From the NCBI RefSeq assembly GCF_002895435.1, contig NZ_POYJ01000009.1, positions 1-64,000 on the forward strand: DNA of 64,000 bases. Reading direction: 5' to 3'. Within the stretch, counting starts at the first letter, position 1. Every line of letters starts with the position of its first letter. Position numbers and translations under genes: made by a program. This document shows, one piece after another, positions 1-9,212 of this stretch. The notes beneath the pieces were generated by a model. It worked only from the letters and a program-made list of their open reading frames with translations. It was not told the DNA's origin and did not search any database. The stretch is from Aquimarina sediminis (lineage in GTDB: Bacteria > Bacteroidota > Bacteroidia > Flavobacteriales > Flavobacteriaceae).

Positions 1-242
1 TGATTGGAGTATGAAAATGATATGGGAATACTATACACCCCACTCACATTTAGATTCAGGTTTCCTGAAAGAAAATAGGTAAACGGCTCTCTGGTTGATT
101 GCCCATCATAATAGATTGCATTTGCTGCCACTCCTCCTGTTAAATTAAATAGTTTAGCTTTTCCTATCTGACTTAAATCCTGACCAAATGTGATAACGGA
201 GAAGCAAAACAAAAAGGCCTGAAAGAGTATTTTTGGAATCAA
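1..242 (-). CDS. Outer-membrane protein of unknown function, 5' end only
   Basis: Open minus-strand frame running off the left edge. From a TTG at 242-240 it reads a hydrophobic signal peptide (ILFQAFLFCFSVITFGQ), then a mature start DLSQIGKAKLFNLTGGVAAN and YFLSGNLNLNVSGVYSIPIS, an amphipathic alternation typical of a Bacteroidota outer-membrane protein. The frame stays open upstream to about position 325, and it contains no ATG, so the start is uncertain: TTG at 242 or TTG at 302 are the candidates. I do not recognise a characterised family. The signal peptide is seen; the outer-membrane location is inferred. Confidence 0.6.
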   Translation of the reverse strand, partial: MIPKILFQAFLFCFSVITFGQDLSQIGKAKLFNLTGGVAANAIYYDGQSTREPFTYFLSGNLNLNVSGVYSIPISFSYSN

Positions 243-600
243 ATAATAATATTTTCCTAGTAAAAAAGCAGCAATATTATTCTTTTTTGATGAGGTTCCC
301 AAAAACTTAAAATACTTTTATTAAAACTTCCTAAACTATTCACATTATCAAACACACTACCATACAGTCGACATAAAACAAATTATCTGTGATATTCAAC
401 ACACCTACAACAAAAAAACAAGTACCTAAAAAACAGACATTTAAAATCAAATCACACTATACAACAATGCGCAATATTTTTCATAACGTCCAAAAATAGT
501 TTGAAATATTTAACAAAAACTCACGGTTTTCAGGGGTTTTATAAATTATCTATAAAAAAATAAGGTTATAATTATCGAATATGGAGTATTCATCATTTTT
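243..600. other. Intergenic region, AT-rich
   Basis: Lies between the 3' end of the YfiR-type kinase gene and the 5' end of the partial outer-membrane gene. It should hold the promoter of the latter. I see no clear terminator hairpin, repeat or further coding frame in it. Confidence 0.4.
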
Positions 601-2433
601 TTAGTGAAAAGGGATTGTAAAATAAAAAGTACTTCCTTTTTTCTCTTCAGAGGTTAGCCATATCTCTCCTCCGTGAGCTTCTACAATTTTCTTGCAATGA
701 GCCAAACCAATACCAGTTCCCTCATACTTATCTCTAGAATGTAATCTCTGAAAAATAGCAAATATTCGTTCTTGATGCTCCTTAGGTATCCCGATACCAT
801 TATCTTTTACAGAAAATTGCCAAAATCCTTTATGTACATTTTTAGGATCTTCTTTTTGGGTAAAGGAGATTTCTATTTTAGGAGAAACATTTGTTTCTCT
901 AAACTTGATACCATTGCTAATAAGGTTTTGAAACAACAAGCGAAGTTCCATTTCTGAGCCTTTAACCTCAGGCAAATTTTCTACCTTAATTTCTGCATCG
1001 GTTTTTTCTATGATATTCTTTAAATCGCTTTTTAATTCTTGTATAACTATGTTACAATCGACCATAGAATACTCTTTACTTCTCCCAAGTCGAGAATATT
1101 CTAATAGCGCATCTATTAATTTTTTCATACGAATACTAGCGTCTTTTATAAAAGCCATACTCTCTTTTCCTACATCATCAAAACTATCTCCATAATCCTC
1201 ATCCATTAACCCTATAAAACTAGATATAGTATTCAGGGGTTCTTGTAGATCATGGCTTGCTATATATGCAAATTGCTCCAGCTCTTTGTTTTTTGCTTCT
1301 AACTCTAGAGATTGGTTATAGATAGCTAGATTTTTCTCCCTTAATTCTTCTGTAAACCTTTTCTTAGCTTTATAATTTCTATAGATAAAAAAGCTAACTC
1401 CAATAGTAAGAATAACAAGGATAATAAGTAATATGTTAAGTTTTTTTTGAACATTAATCTCTGAAGCTTGTACATCTAAAATATTCTCTTGGTCTTTAAT
1501 CTTTCTTTTTTGTTCAGCCAAGAACTGATTCTGCCTTTCTATTTCTTCCCTACTTTGCCTTATCTTCTCTTCTTGGGCTTTTATAAAAGCTATTTGTTCC
1601 TGAATGCTTTTTTCAAGTTCTCCTTCTATTTCGACCTTTTCTTCGTATTTTTTTTGTTGTATTTCACTTTTAGTATAAAGACTTTCTATTTTTTTATTTC
1701 GTCTATTAATTTGACTGTCTTTAGTACCAATTTCTTCTAAGTGATCAGTTATTTTCTCTTTCTGATATTGAATCTGTTCTTCTCTATCCTTTATAATAGC
1801 TTCTTTTTCGGTTTTATCTTTTTGTACCTTGGTAAGCGTTTTTTCCGTTTTTTTATACAAGTGTTTCCACTTTTCTGAGGAGGTTATTGCATGAGTTTTT
1901 AATGAATTTGCCATAGTAAAACCTTCATTTTTCATTCGGTTTGCATTGATCTCGTACTCAAAAGAGTCACCTACATTAACCATATTGATCATAGAAGCAT
2001 TAAAATTATAATCCTCACTTACCAATAATATATTTTTTCCGGTAATCTTACTAAGAATGTAATGAATCCCATAATTGTACTTATGATTCACGTACAATAA
2101 CTGAATATCTTTTAAACCTTTAACGGTTTGAAAACGAACAACCTCTACATCTTTATTATGTATTTTCCGTTTATTTGCCATCGCCTGAAGATCCAATATG
2201 GTGCGATCAGGTCCTAGTACGCCTATTTTAAAACTTTGGTGTTCTTCGATGTTTGACCAAGATACTTGTTGCGCAAAATTAAAAACAAATATAGCCCGTT
2301 GTAACCTTTTTACTTCTTCATTACTTGTATCCTGAGCATTTATTTCTACAGAAGAAAATATAGTAACAACAGATATGAGCAATATAAGCCAATGAGTTTG
2401 TATATTACATGTATATTTACACCCAACAATCAT
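601..2433 (-). CDS. Sensor histidine kinase with N-terminal YfiR-like (DUF4154) domain
   Basis: 610 residues. A signal-peptide-like segment (about 12-34) is followed by a periplasmic YfiR/DUF4154-like domain (about 40-185), a long Glu/Lys-rich coiled coil (about 190-330), one membrane helix (332-351), a HisKA domain with H-box YIASHDLQEP (His394), and a HATPase domain with NLISNGIKF, DNGIGIP and GTGIGLA. No receiver is attached. The start codon overlaps the stop of the upstream TonB receptor gene by 4 bases, so the two are probably translationally coupled. YfiR proteins are usually separate periplasmic regulators of a diguanylate cyclase; here the domain is fused to a kinase. I infer that it senses a periplasmic signal linked to the receptor and phosphorylates the single-domain receivers at 5261-6102. 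Confidence 0.88.
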   Translation of the reverse strand: MIVGCKYTCNIQTHWLILLISVVTIFSSVEINAQDTSNEEVKRLQRAIFVFNFAQQVSWSNIEEHQSFKIGVLGPDRTILDLQAMANKRKIHNKDVEVVRFQTVKGLKDIQLLYVNHKYNYGIHYILSKITGKNILLVSEDYNFNASMINMVNVGDSFEYEINANRMKNEGFTMANSLKTHAITSSEKWKHLYKKTEKTLTKVQKDKTEKEAIIKDREEQIQYQKEKITDHLEEIGTKDSQINRRNKKIESLYTKSEIQQKKYEEKVEIEGELEKSIQEQIAFIKAQEEKIRQSREEIERQNQFLAEQKRKIKDQENILDVQASEINVQKKLNILLIILVILTIGVSFFIYRNYKAKKRFTEELREKNLAIYNQSLELEAKNKELEQFAYIASHDLQEPLNTISSFIGLMDEDYGDSFDDVGKESMAFIKDASIRMKKLIDALLEYSRLGRSKEYSMVDCNIVIQELKSDLKNIIEKTDAEIKVENLPEVKGSEMELRLLFQNLISNGIKFRETNVSPKIEISFTQKEDPKNVHKGFWQFSVKDNGIGIPKEHQERIFAIFQRLHSRDKYEGTGIGLAHCKKIVEAHGGEIWLTSEEKKGSTFYFTIPFH

Positions 2434-5138
2434 AATCTAAGTAATAATCTGAAATAGTAGTTTGCTCCATTAACTCCAAACTGTTGTACTCTTCTGCTAT
2501 ACATAAAACTACCATCTTCTGTATTGGCAGCATGTTTATGCCTGTCTGGGTAAACATTAAAAATATTATTCCCTCCTAATGTGCATTTTACAAAATCATT
2601 TATCTGATATGAGATTGCTGTATCTGTTATTAATTTTGGAGAAAAAGTCTGATCTCTGGACTCGATATTACCAGTATAGTCATTGAGTACCCAGTTACTT
2701 GGATCACCATCATTAGGGTGAATAAATTTGACTTTACCAAAAACTGTATTCATTACCTGAAATCTAAACTGCCCAAAATCATAGGAAAGCGATGAGTTTA
2801 CCTTATAATTAGGTTGCGCATATTCTACTCTGGCAATTTCTTCTCTATTAAACAACACATCTTCTTGTCCAATAAGTGCATTAGATACTTTAATAGGTCC
2901 ATCTACTTTTGTTCTTGTAACATTTGCTCCCAAAGAGGCATTAAACTCACCCATACCAAAAGCTGTCTTATAAAACAGCATAGCATCAATACCAGAAGTT
3001 TTAGAATCTATTGCATTAGTAAAAAATTGAGCTGCACCAACATTAAAAGGCTCCAAAATATCTTCATAACCATCTGCAAATCTTCCAGAAAGAACAATTC
3101 TATCTTCAATATTAATCAGGTAATAATCAAAACTAAACGTTACATTTTCATTGAGTTTTCCACTCAGACCGGCACTAAAATGGCTAGACAATTCGGGTTT
3201 TAGTTTTCCTACATCAAAAGCCTCAGAAGTTACTGCACTTTCATTATTAAAAGTTCCCACCTGTACACTTTCTCCATTAACAAACTGTGTGCTAATATTC
3301 TGAAAAAATACTTGATGAAGTGATGGTGCTCTAAACCCCGTAGAAAACCCTGCTCTTATACTAATCTCATCTCTAATTCTATACCTACTTGATAATTTCC
3401 AGATTGTCTGACCTCCAAAATCATTGTAGACTTCATATCGACCAGCACCTCTTATAAGTAATTTATCTGTTACATTTGCTTCAAGATCAAGATATCCAGA
3501 ACTATTCGTTCTAAAACGATTTAGTTCATTTTCTGGTTGAAAACCGGGAAACACCTGCGCCCCTACAATCCTAGGCAACTCTACTCCTAGAGTATTTGTA
3601 TAAGTACTCCCACCGTCAATATACGAAGCTTCTTCTCCCGCTATAATCTCATAATTCTCAACCCTTAGCTCTGCTCCAAATGCGACATTTACTCCACTAA
3701 GCCAATCAAACGTTCTTGAAACATCCAGGTTTGTAGTATTCTGTTTATATATAAACCCTCCAGTATAAAAAGTTCTGGGAGAGGTCACTCCCAATGAAGC
3801 ATTGTTAGAATTATTTACCGTATAGTCCAGCCTATTAATACCTATTGAATGACTAAAGTCGACATCCCAACCATTTTTTACTCCCTTTATCCCTCCTGTT
3901 ATGGCATCATCCTGGATATCGGTAAGAATCTCTGGAGAAAATCCATTAGGAAACAATTCTAACACAACCCTATCCTGATCTTTTGGAAATCGATAAAACC
4001 CTTTTGATTTACCTTCTCTATAATTTCTACCTCCGTGCATATAAAACGTAGCCAAATCAGACATTGTTATTTCTCCATTAAATGATAATGCCAGGTTTTG
4101 TGTTTCTGCACTGCCTATTTCCATTACCTGTTTATCCGAATATCCTGTTTGCCCATAAAAATTATTTTGCTCTATTAAAAGCTGATCCATATCGGCATCA
4201 TCAGAATATACAGTTCCTGTATAATCTCCAGACCTATTAACTGCTTCTCTATCTCTATATTCTGCAGTAACATTTATATAACCTTCTTTTCCTATTTTTA
4301 GTCCAAAATTTGCAGAAGAATATACGGTAAGACCATCTCCTTTTGTATTTATGCCAATTCTATTATCCAATTGAATGATCTCTATTTGTTTTTTTAATAT
4401 GATATTAATTACACCAGCAATAGCATCAGAGCCATATTGAGATGTTGCTCCATCTCTAAGTACTTCAATCCGTTCTATAGAGGCAATCGGTATAGCATTA
4501 AAATCTGTACCTACCGATCCTCTACCTACGGTACCATTAACATTCAAAAGGGCGCTATTATGCCTTCGCTTACCATTAACCAAAACCAAAACCTGGTCTG
4601 GTCCCAACCCTCTCAATGTCGCTGGATCTATATGATCCGTACCATCAGCTATTGTTTGATTTGTAGAGTGAAAAGAAGGAATCAAATAATGTAATATATG
4701 ACTTAGCTCTATCTGAGATGAATTTGTTAATTGTTGCGGTGCAATAATATCTACGGCAGCGGTATTTTTTAAAAGAGATTTTGGCTTAGCCCTAGATCCT
4801 AAAGAAACTGGTTGATCAATAGAAAACCCTGTTTCTAAAACAAAATCAACTTTGGTTGTATCTCCTACTTTTACAGCTACCGATTTAGAAACAGAAGTAT
4901 ACATAACAAACCCAGCAGTAACTACATAATCACCCTCGTCAACATCAAAAGTGTAGTTTCCGTTAACATCGGTTGTTGTATTTTTGTCTGTACCCTCAAT
5001 TGCTACTCTGGCTCCGGGTAAATTACCAAATTGATCAGAAACGTTACCAGATATTACTGCTCTAGATTGAGAAAACCCCATTAATACCGTGCAAAAGCAT
5101 ATTAGACCAGTAAAGTATAACCTATACTGAACTAACAA
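2430..5138 (-). CDS. TonB-dependent receptor with carboxypeptidase-like N-terminal domain
   Basis: 902 residues. Signal peptide 1-25, a CarboxypepD_reg-like domain (about 27-103, VISGNVSDQFGNLPGARVAI), a plug domain (about 115-245, with DPATLRGLGPDQVLVLVNGK and DGATSQYGSDAIAGVINI), then a 22-strand-type barrel ending in the aromatic/Leu-rich YYFRLLLRL. It imports a ligand across the outer membrane using TonB energy. The substrate is not deducible. No SusD-type lipoprotein gene follows, so this is not a standard SusCD glycan system. It is coupled instead to the YfiR-kinase gene (4-base overlap), which suggests that receptor occupancy or substrate feeds a signalling pathway. Confidence 0.9.
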   Translation of the reverse strand: MLVQYRLYFTGLICFCTVLMGFSQSRAVISGNVSDQFGNLPGARVAIEGTDKNTTTDVNGNYTFDVDEGDYVVTAGFVMYTSVSKSVAVKVGDTTKVDFVLETGFSIDQPVSLGSRAKPKSLLKNTAAVDIIAPQQLTNSSQIELSHILHYLIPSFHSTNQTIADGTDHIDPATLRGLGPDQVLVLVNGKRRHNSALLNVNGTVGRGSVGTDFNAIPIASIERIEVLRDGATSQYGSDAIAGVINIILKKQIEIIQLDNRIGINTKGDGLTVYSSANFGLKIGKEGYINVTAEYRDREAVNRSGDYTGTVYSDDADMDQLLIEQNNFYGQTGYSDKQVMEIGSAETQNLALSFNGEITMSDLATFYMHGGRNYREGKSKGFYRFPKDQDRVVLELFPNGFSPEILTDIQDDAITGGIKGVKNGWDVDFSHSIGINRLDYTVNNSNNASLGVTSPRTFYTGGFIYKQNTTNLDVSRTFDWLSGVNVAFGAELRVENYEIIAGEEASYIDGGSTYTNTLGVELPRIVGAQVFPGFQPENELNRFRTNSSGYLDLEANVTDKLLIRGAGRYEVYNDFGGQTIWKLSSRYRIRDEISIRAGFSTGFRAPSLHQVFFQNISTQFVNGESVQVGTFNNESAVTSEAFDVGKLKPELSSHFSAGLSGKLNENVTFSFDYYLINIEDRIVLSGRFADGYEDILEPFNVGAAQFFTNAIDSKTSGIDAMLFYKTAFGMGEFNASLGANVTRTKVDGPIKVSNALIGQEDVLFNREEIARVEYAQPNYKVNSSLSYDFGQFRFQVMNTVFGKVKFIHPNDGDPSNWVLNDYTGNIESRDQTFSPKLITDTAISYQINDFVKCTLGGNNIFNVYPDRHKHAANTEDGSFMYSRRVQQFGVNGANYYFRLLLRL

Positions 5139-5260
5139 AATAGGAAGCCTTTTATTAATCCTCGTTTTAATATATTCTTAGTTTAAGTTCTAAATTAGAT
5201 TATTTTCAAAACTATTACAAGTTCATTCAATATACAAATATATTGGATGAATACAAGAAG

Positions 5261-5701
5261 TTAAGAAGCCTGTTTATTTATTTCTGAACAATGACCTAAA
5301 TTTGGAAGTTCGAAATGTTTAGTGACAATATTACAAACAACTTCTTTGGTAAGCATTTTTTTTTGATATTCTTTTATTTCAATAATCCCCTCTGCCTTCT
5401 CTTTCTCTTCTTTACTTAACTCGGCGCCAAGCATTAAAACTATAATAGACTCTTTATATTGTTTTTCTAGTTTCTGATACTCTGCAATAAACTCCCAACC
5501 ATCCATTACCGGCATATTGATGTCCAAAAATATAATTTCTGGAACCATTTCAGACTGAATATAAGTTAATGCTTGTTTTCCGTTTTCTGCTATAAATATC
5601 TCTTCAACGCATGCAACTTTTTCTATAATTATCTTATTAAAAAAATTAGTTGACTTGCTATCATCAACTAGTAGAAAACGTTTTAACTTATTCATAATCA
5701 A
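5261..5701 (-). CDS. Single-domain response regulator, divergent receiver
   Basis: 146 residues, one receiver domain and no output domain. The acidic pair (VDD at 12-14) and phospho-acceptor Asp60 (FLDINMP) are present. The switch Ser/Thr is replaced by Gly92 (LMLGAE, against LLSTSS in the neighbouring receiver), and the usual Lys-Pro becomes Lys115-Met116. The start overlaps the stop of the preceding receiver gene by 4 bases, so the two form a pair. It probably passes phosphate to or from the kinase encoded at 601-2433, but the altered switch residues suggest weak conformational output, or a role as phosphate sink. Confidence 0.8.
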   Translation of the reverse strand: MIMNKLKRFLLVDDSKSTNFFNKIIIEKVACVEEIFIAENGKQALTYIQSEMVPEIIFLDINMPVMDGWEFIAEYQKLEKQYKESIIVLMLGAELSKEEKEKAEGIIEIKEYQKKMLTKEVVCNIVTKHFELPNLGHCSEINKQAS

Positions 5702-6102
5702 AAATGATTTCTGAGAACATTATCTAATAAATCCAGTGATAAAGGTTTATTTATAAAATCATCAACAGAATGATTTTTGGCAGATTCCCTGACATCATCT
5801 GGATTAGAGGAGGTCGATAACAAAATAATTTTAATATCTTTTGTTATACCTGGATTAAGTTTAGAAAACTCAACCAAAAACTCCCATCCATTCATTGCGG
5901 GCATGTTTATATCCAAAAAAATAAGGTCAGGTTTAATAGCCGTGTTTTTTTCTACCGCGTTAAGATAATCCAGAGCTGCCAAACCACTTTGTACAGTATT
6001 TACCTGACAAAAGTCTTTGTGTCTGGTAACAACTCTTTCATTAAAAAAGTTTGTTGCCTTGTCATCATCGATCAACAAGACACAGTTTACCAATGCATTC
6101 AT
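5698..6102 (-). CDS. Single-domain response regulator (Rcp1/CheY-like)
   Basis: 134 residues. Complete receiver with DDD at 12-14, phospho-acceptor Asp64 (FLDINMP), switch Ser96 (LLSTSS), and Lys119-Pro120. It has no DNA-binding or enzymatic output domain, so it acts by protein-protein contact. First gene of a likely minus-strand run: receiver, receiver, TonB receptor, YfiR-kinase. The divergent gene at 6391 starts 288 bases away, so promoters for both directions lie between them. Confidence 0.85.
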   Translation of the reverse strand: MNALVNCVLLIDDDKATNFFNERVVTRHKDFCQVNTVQSGLAALDYLNAVEKNTAIKPDLIFLDINMPAMNGWEFLVEFSKLNPGITKDIKIILLSTSSNPDDVRESAKNHSVDDFINKPLSLDLLDNVLRNHF

Positions 6103-6336
6103 TTATTTTCCCAATTACGCTCAAAGAAAATAAACTTATTTGATATTTCCATAACAAAACTAAATTTTATGTAATAGTTTTCGTTTAAAAACACATATTC
6201 AACGACAAATGACTACCCCTTAATTTACTAACTGAAAATCAACATTATATAAGCAACAAAACAACTTTAAAAAAAGTCAAATTTTCTGTCTTTTTAGTTT
6301 TGACATACTTTTAATAAAGACTCTAAAAAATAAATG

Positions 6337-6344
6337 TAAATTTG
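6337..6344 (+). promoter_or_regulatory. Candidate minus-7 promoter box
   Basis: TAAATTTG matches the Bacteroidota sigma minus-7 consensus TAnnTTTG and lies 47 bases before the ATG at 6391. No TTG is found at the ideal minus-33 spacing, so this is a half-match. Confidence 0.4.
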
Positions 6345-6390
6345 GTCTATATCGAATACCTATACATTCGAAAATTACAGTAAGGGATAT

Positions 6391-7581
6391 ATGCTTGAAA
6401 AATTAAAACATAAATGTAGAACTGCATCACTACAGTATATTTATTATGACCATACAGATGATATCCCAAATACTGATTGGAATACAATTAATTCAGATAA
6501 CAATGTATTTCTTTCTTTAGCATATTTAAGAAGTCTTGAGCAGACTCTCACACACACTATTCGTTTTAGATTTATCATGTTTTATGACAATGAAATTCCT
6601 GTTGGTATTGCTGTTACTCAACTTATTAAATTTAATTCGGCACAGTTAACACTACAGGAGTTTCCTTGTAAAATTAGTGATGCTATAAAAAATACGCTAT
6701 TTAAAAATCTAGATGTTAGAGTTTTGGTTTGTGGTAATTTGTTCTCTTGCGGAGAACATGGTTTTATCTACAATACGAATCATATATCCTCAAAAGTTGC
6801 ATTTGAAAGTCTATCTGATGCACTAAGAGAACTGCGTAAATCTGAGAATTCTGACAAGCCTTCTTTTATATTATTGAAGGAGTTTTGGCCAGAATCCTTT
6901 AACCATAGTGATTATATCAAAGAACATGATTTTAGAGAATTTAAAATTGATGTAAACATGGTCTTACCAATTTCTACTAGCTGGCACACTTTTGAAGACT
7001 ATTTATCCAGTATGCGAACAAAATTTAGAAGCAGAGCGAAAAAGGTTTTTAAAAAATCTGAAATGATTGTGGTAAAAGATTTCTCTTCTGAAGATATTGA
7101 TTTTTTTAAAGACCAAATCAATGATCTATATCTTTCTGTTCTCGAAAAGGCAGATTTTCAAATAGGAAGCCTTAATGCATCAACCTTTAAAAGTCTCAAA
7201 ACATCTTTGAAAGACTCTTTTATGTTTAAAGGATACTTTCTCAACAAAAAACTGGTTGGATTTACCTCTGCTTTTATTCTTAATAATGTAGTTGATGCCA
7301 ACCATATTGGCATTGATTATAGATATAATACAAGCCATGCTATTTATCAAAAAATGTTGTATGACTATGTAGATTTGGCAATTACTAAAAAAGCTCGCGA
7401 ACTTAGATTAGGAAGAACCGCAGAAATCATAAAAAGCTGTGTAGGTGCTCAACCAGTAGAAATGAAGCTATATGTACGGCATGGAAATTCGATTTCAAAT
7501 ACACTTTTAAAACCTTTAATAGAGCTAATCTCACCAAGTGAGTATGAGATTAGAAACCCTTTTAAACTTCAATTAGATTAA
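6391..7581 (+). CDS. FemAB/GNAT-fold acyltransferase-like protein
   Basis: 396 residues, soluble. The C-terminal half (about 215-350) has a GNAT-like layout: MRTKFRSRAKKVFKKSE, a segment FKGYFLNKKLVGFTSAF resembling the core strands, then GIDYRYNTSHAIYQKMLYDYVDLAI and ELRLGRTAEIIKS. This matches proteins grouped as peptidoglycan biosynthesis/recognition FemAB-like or GNAT in Bacteroidota. The substrate is unknown. The stop codon overlaps the next start by one base (TAATG), so it is co-transcribed with the YdjM-like gene. A TAnnTTTG box precedes it. The function as acyl or aminoacyl transfer is inferred from fold only. Confidence 0.65.
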   Translation: MLEKLKHKCRTASLQYIYYDHTDDIPNTDWNTINSDNNVFLSLAYLRSLEQTLTHTIRFRFIMFYDNEIPVGIAVTQLIKFNSAQLTLQEFPCKISDAIKNTLFKNLDVRVLVCGNLFSCGEHGFIYNTNHISSKVAFESLSDALRELRKSENSDKPSFILLKEFWPESFNHSDYIKEHDFREFKIDVNMVLPISTSWHTFEDYLSSMRTKFRSRAKKVFKKSEMIVVKDFSSEDIDFFKDQINDLYLSVLEKADFQIGSLNASTFKSLKTSLKDSFMFKGYFLNKKLVGFTSAFILNNVVDANHIGIDYRYNTSHAIYQKMLYDYVDLAITKKARELRLGRTAEIIKSCVGAQPVEMKLYVRHGNSISNTLLKPLIELISPSEYEIRNPFKLQLD

Positions 7582-8594
7582 TGGATTCATTAACTCAAAT
7601 CGTTTTAGGCGCAGCTGTAGGCGAGGCTACCCTAGGCAGAAAAGTAGGTAACAAAGCCATGTTATGGGGCGCAATTGCAGGAACAATTCCTGATCTTGAT
7701 GTATTATCAAAACACTTTGTAGATAATGTTACTGCCAATGAATTACATCGAGGGTTTTCACACTCTTTACTTTTTTGTTTATTGGCAGCTCCTATTTTTG
7801 GGTGGTTAATTGCAAAAATCTATTCGAATAAAGAAGCCGACTGGAGAGACTGGACCAAATTAATGTTTTTAGGACTCTTTACCCACCCTATTCTAGACGC
7901 TTTTACAACATGGGGCACGCAGTTATTCTGGCCTTTTACATATAAAGTATCTTTTAAAAACATTTTTGTAGTCGACCCTCTTTATACTGTTCCTTTTTTG
8001 ATTTTTGTTATTCTGGCAATGTTCTATAAACGAACCCACCCAAAAAGAAAAAAGTTTAATGCACTGGGATTATACATCAGTAGCATATATATGATTATCA
8101 CATTAGGATTAAAATGGCATACTTATACTATATTCCAGCAAAGTCTTGAAAAACAAGATATTCATTATAAGGAAATTCAAACAAAACCTACACCCCTAAA
8201 TAGTATATTATGGACTGCCAATGTAGAAACCGAAAACTCTTTTTTGATAGCATATTACTCTATATTAGAAAATGATGATGGTATAGCATTCTCAGAGTTC
8301 CCAAAGAATCATCATTTATTAGGAAAGATGAAAGATGATCCTCTGATCCCAAGGTTAGCCACACTAACAGAGGGTTGGTATACAATTGAAAAAAAAGATG
8401 ATAAAACATTTTTTAATGACTTAAGATTTGGACAATTAGGAGTAGGACAAGAAGCAGACAGGTTTGTGTTTAGTTATGAATTGTTTTATGATAACAGTGG
8501 CACACTTCAAGCAAAAGAAAGAGAGAGAAAAATGGGAGAAGCATCTCCTTTGCTCAAAAAACTATTTAGAAGAGTTCTGGGAGATAAATCATAA
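7581..8594 (+). CDS. YdjM-like inner-membrane protein (metal-dependent hydrolase family)
   Basis: 337 residues. It opens with MDSLTQIVLGAAVGEATLGR and carries AGTIPDLDVL, HRGFSHSLLF and THPILDAFTTWGTQLFWP, the Asp/His pattern of the YdjM (PF04307) family, plus about four membrane segments in the first 180 residues and a soluble C-terminal part. These proteins are annotated as membrane-bound metal-dependent hydrolases; their physiological substrate is not established. The start overlaps the upstream gene by one base. A bidirectional-looking terminator follows. Confidence 0.85.
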   Translation: MDSLTQIVLGAAVGEATLGRKVGNKAMLWGAIAGTIPDLDVLSKHFVDNVTANELHRGFSHSLLFCLLAAPIFGWLIAKIYSNKEADWRDWTKLMFLGLFTHPILDAFTTWGTQLFWPFTYKVSFKNIFVVDPLYTVPFLIFVILAMFYKRTHPKRKKFNALGLYISSIYMIITLGLKWHTYTIFQQSLEKQDIHYKEIQTKPTPLNSILWTANVETENSFLIAYYSILENDDGIAFSEFPKNHHLLGKMKDDPLIPRLATLTEGWYTIEKKDDKTFFNDLRFGQLGVGQEADRFVFSYELFYDNSGTLQAKERERKMGEASPLLKKLFRRVLGDKS

Positions 8595-8598
8595 TAAC

Positions 8599-8640
8599 AA
8601 ACCTCATAAATACATAGTGATTTATGAGGTTTATTTTTTT
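8599..8640 (+). terminator. Rho-independent terminator after the YdjM-like gene
   Basis: A 13-bp perfect stem (8599-8611 with 8620-8632) with an 8-base loop, followed by TTATTTTTTT. It starts 5 bases after the stop codon. The convergent DUF1761 gene ends at 8654 and may share the hairpin. Confidence 0.85.
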
Positions 8641-8653
8641 GCACAGTCTAGTT

Positions 8654-9154
8654 TTATGCAAATTGGCAAATTACTCCACCCATTAATGCTAGGCAAACAA
8701 TCCAATACCCCACATTAACAGCAATATACTTAAACCCTTTTCTTTCGAATAAGGCATTTGTACCTAGTACCGGAAGCACTACCATAAGACCTATCATAGT
8801 ACCATGCAAAGCTCCATGCCCAAAACTCCTAAAATTATTACCATATTTTGACATATACTCCTGTGCATATTGGTTAATTTCTGTACCTGCTTCTGTTAAT
8901 CCTGGTTCATTCATAATACTAGAGAAAAATCCAAATTGATGAATTACAAAAGTATTAAGTATAAAAGCCAGGAAAAAACTAAAAACATAAGCCAGAATAA
9001 AAATCACAGCCATATTTCCTCCTTTGAGATCTTCTTCGGTAAAACCACAAGCATTCATCCAGGCAGTTCCAAAAACTTTTGGGTTATACCATATAAACCC
9101 TAATACCATAGGGATTAAAGCTGCCAATGCAGTAATTAAAAAATTAAATTCCAT
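8654..9154 (-). CDS. DUF1761 family membrane protein
   Basis: 166 residues from the ATG at 9154-9152 (MEFNF); an upstream in-frame ATG at 9184 would add 10 residues that do not look like this family. It has four predicted membrane helices, an opening LITALAALIPMVLGFIWYNP and a conserved GTAWM/CGFTEEDLKGGN segment after the first helix, typical of DUF1761. The function is unknown. It sits alone between the terminator at 8599-8640 and the LysE gene on the same strand, with a gap of about 58 bases. Confidence 0.75.
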   Translation of the reverse strand: MEFNFLITALAALIPMVLGFIWYNPKVFGTAWMNACGFTEEDLKGGNMAVIFILAYVFSFFLAFILNTFVIHQFGFFSSIMNEPGLTEAGTEINQYAQEYMSKYGNNFRSFGHGALHGTMIGLMVVLPVLGTNALFERKGFKYIAVNVGYWIVCLALMGGVICQFA

Positions 9155-9212
9155 ATTAGTTAGTGTTTGATAGTTGTATCTCAAATATAACCAAAATCGA
9201 TCTTATGAATTT

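Noticed and set aside
2430..5138. SusC-type glycan receptor of a polysaccharide utilisation locus
   Set aside because: No SusD gene and no glycoside hydrolases are nearby; the partner is a kinase.
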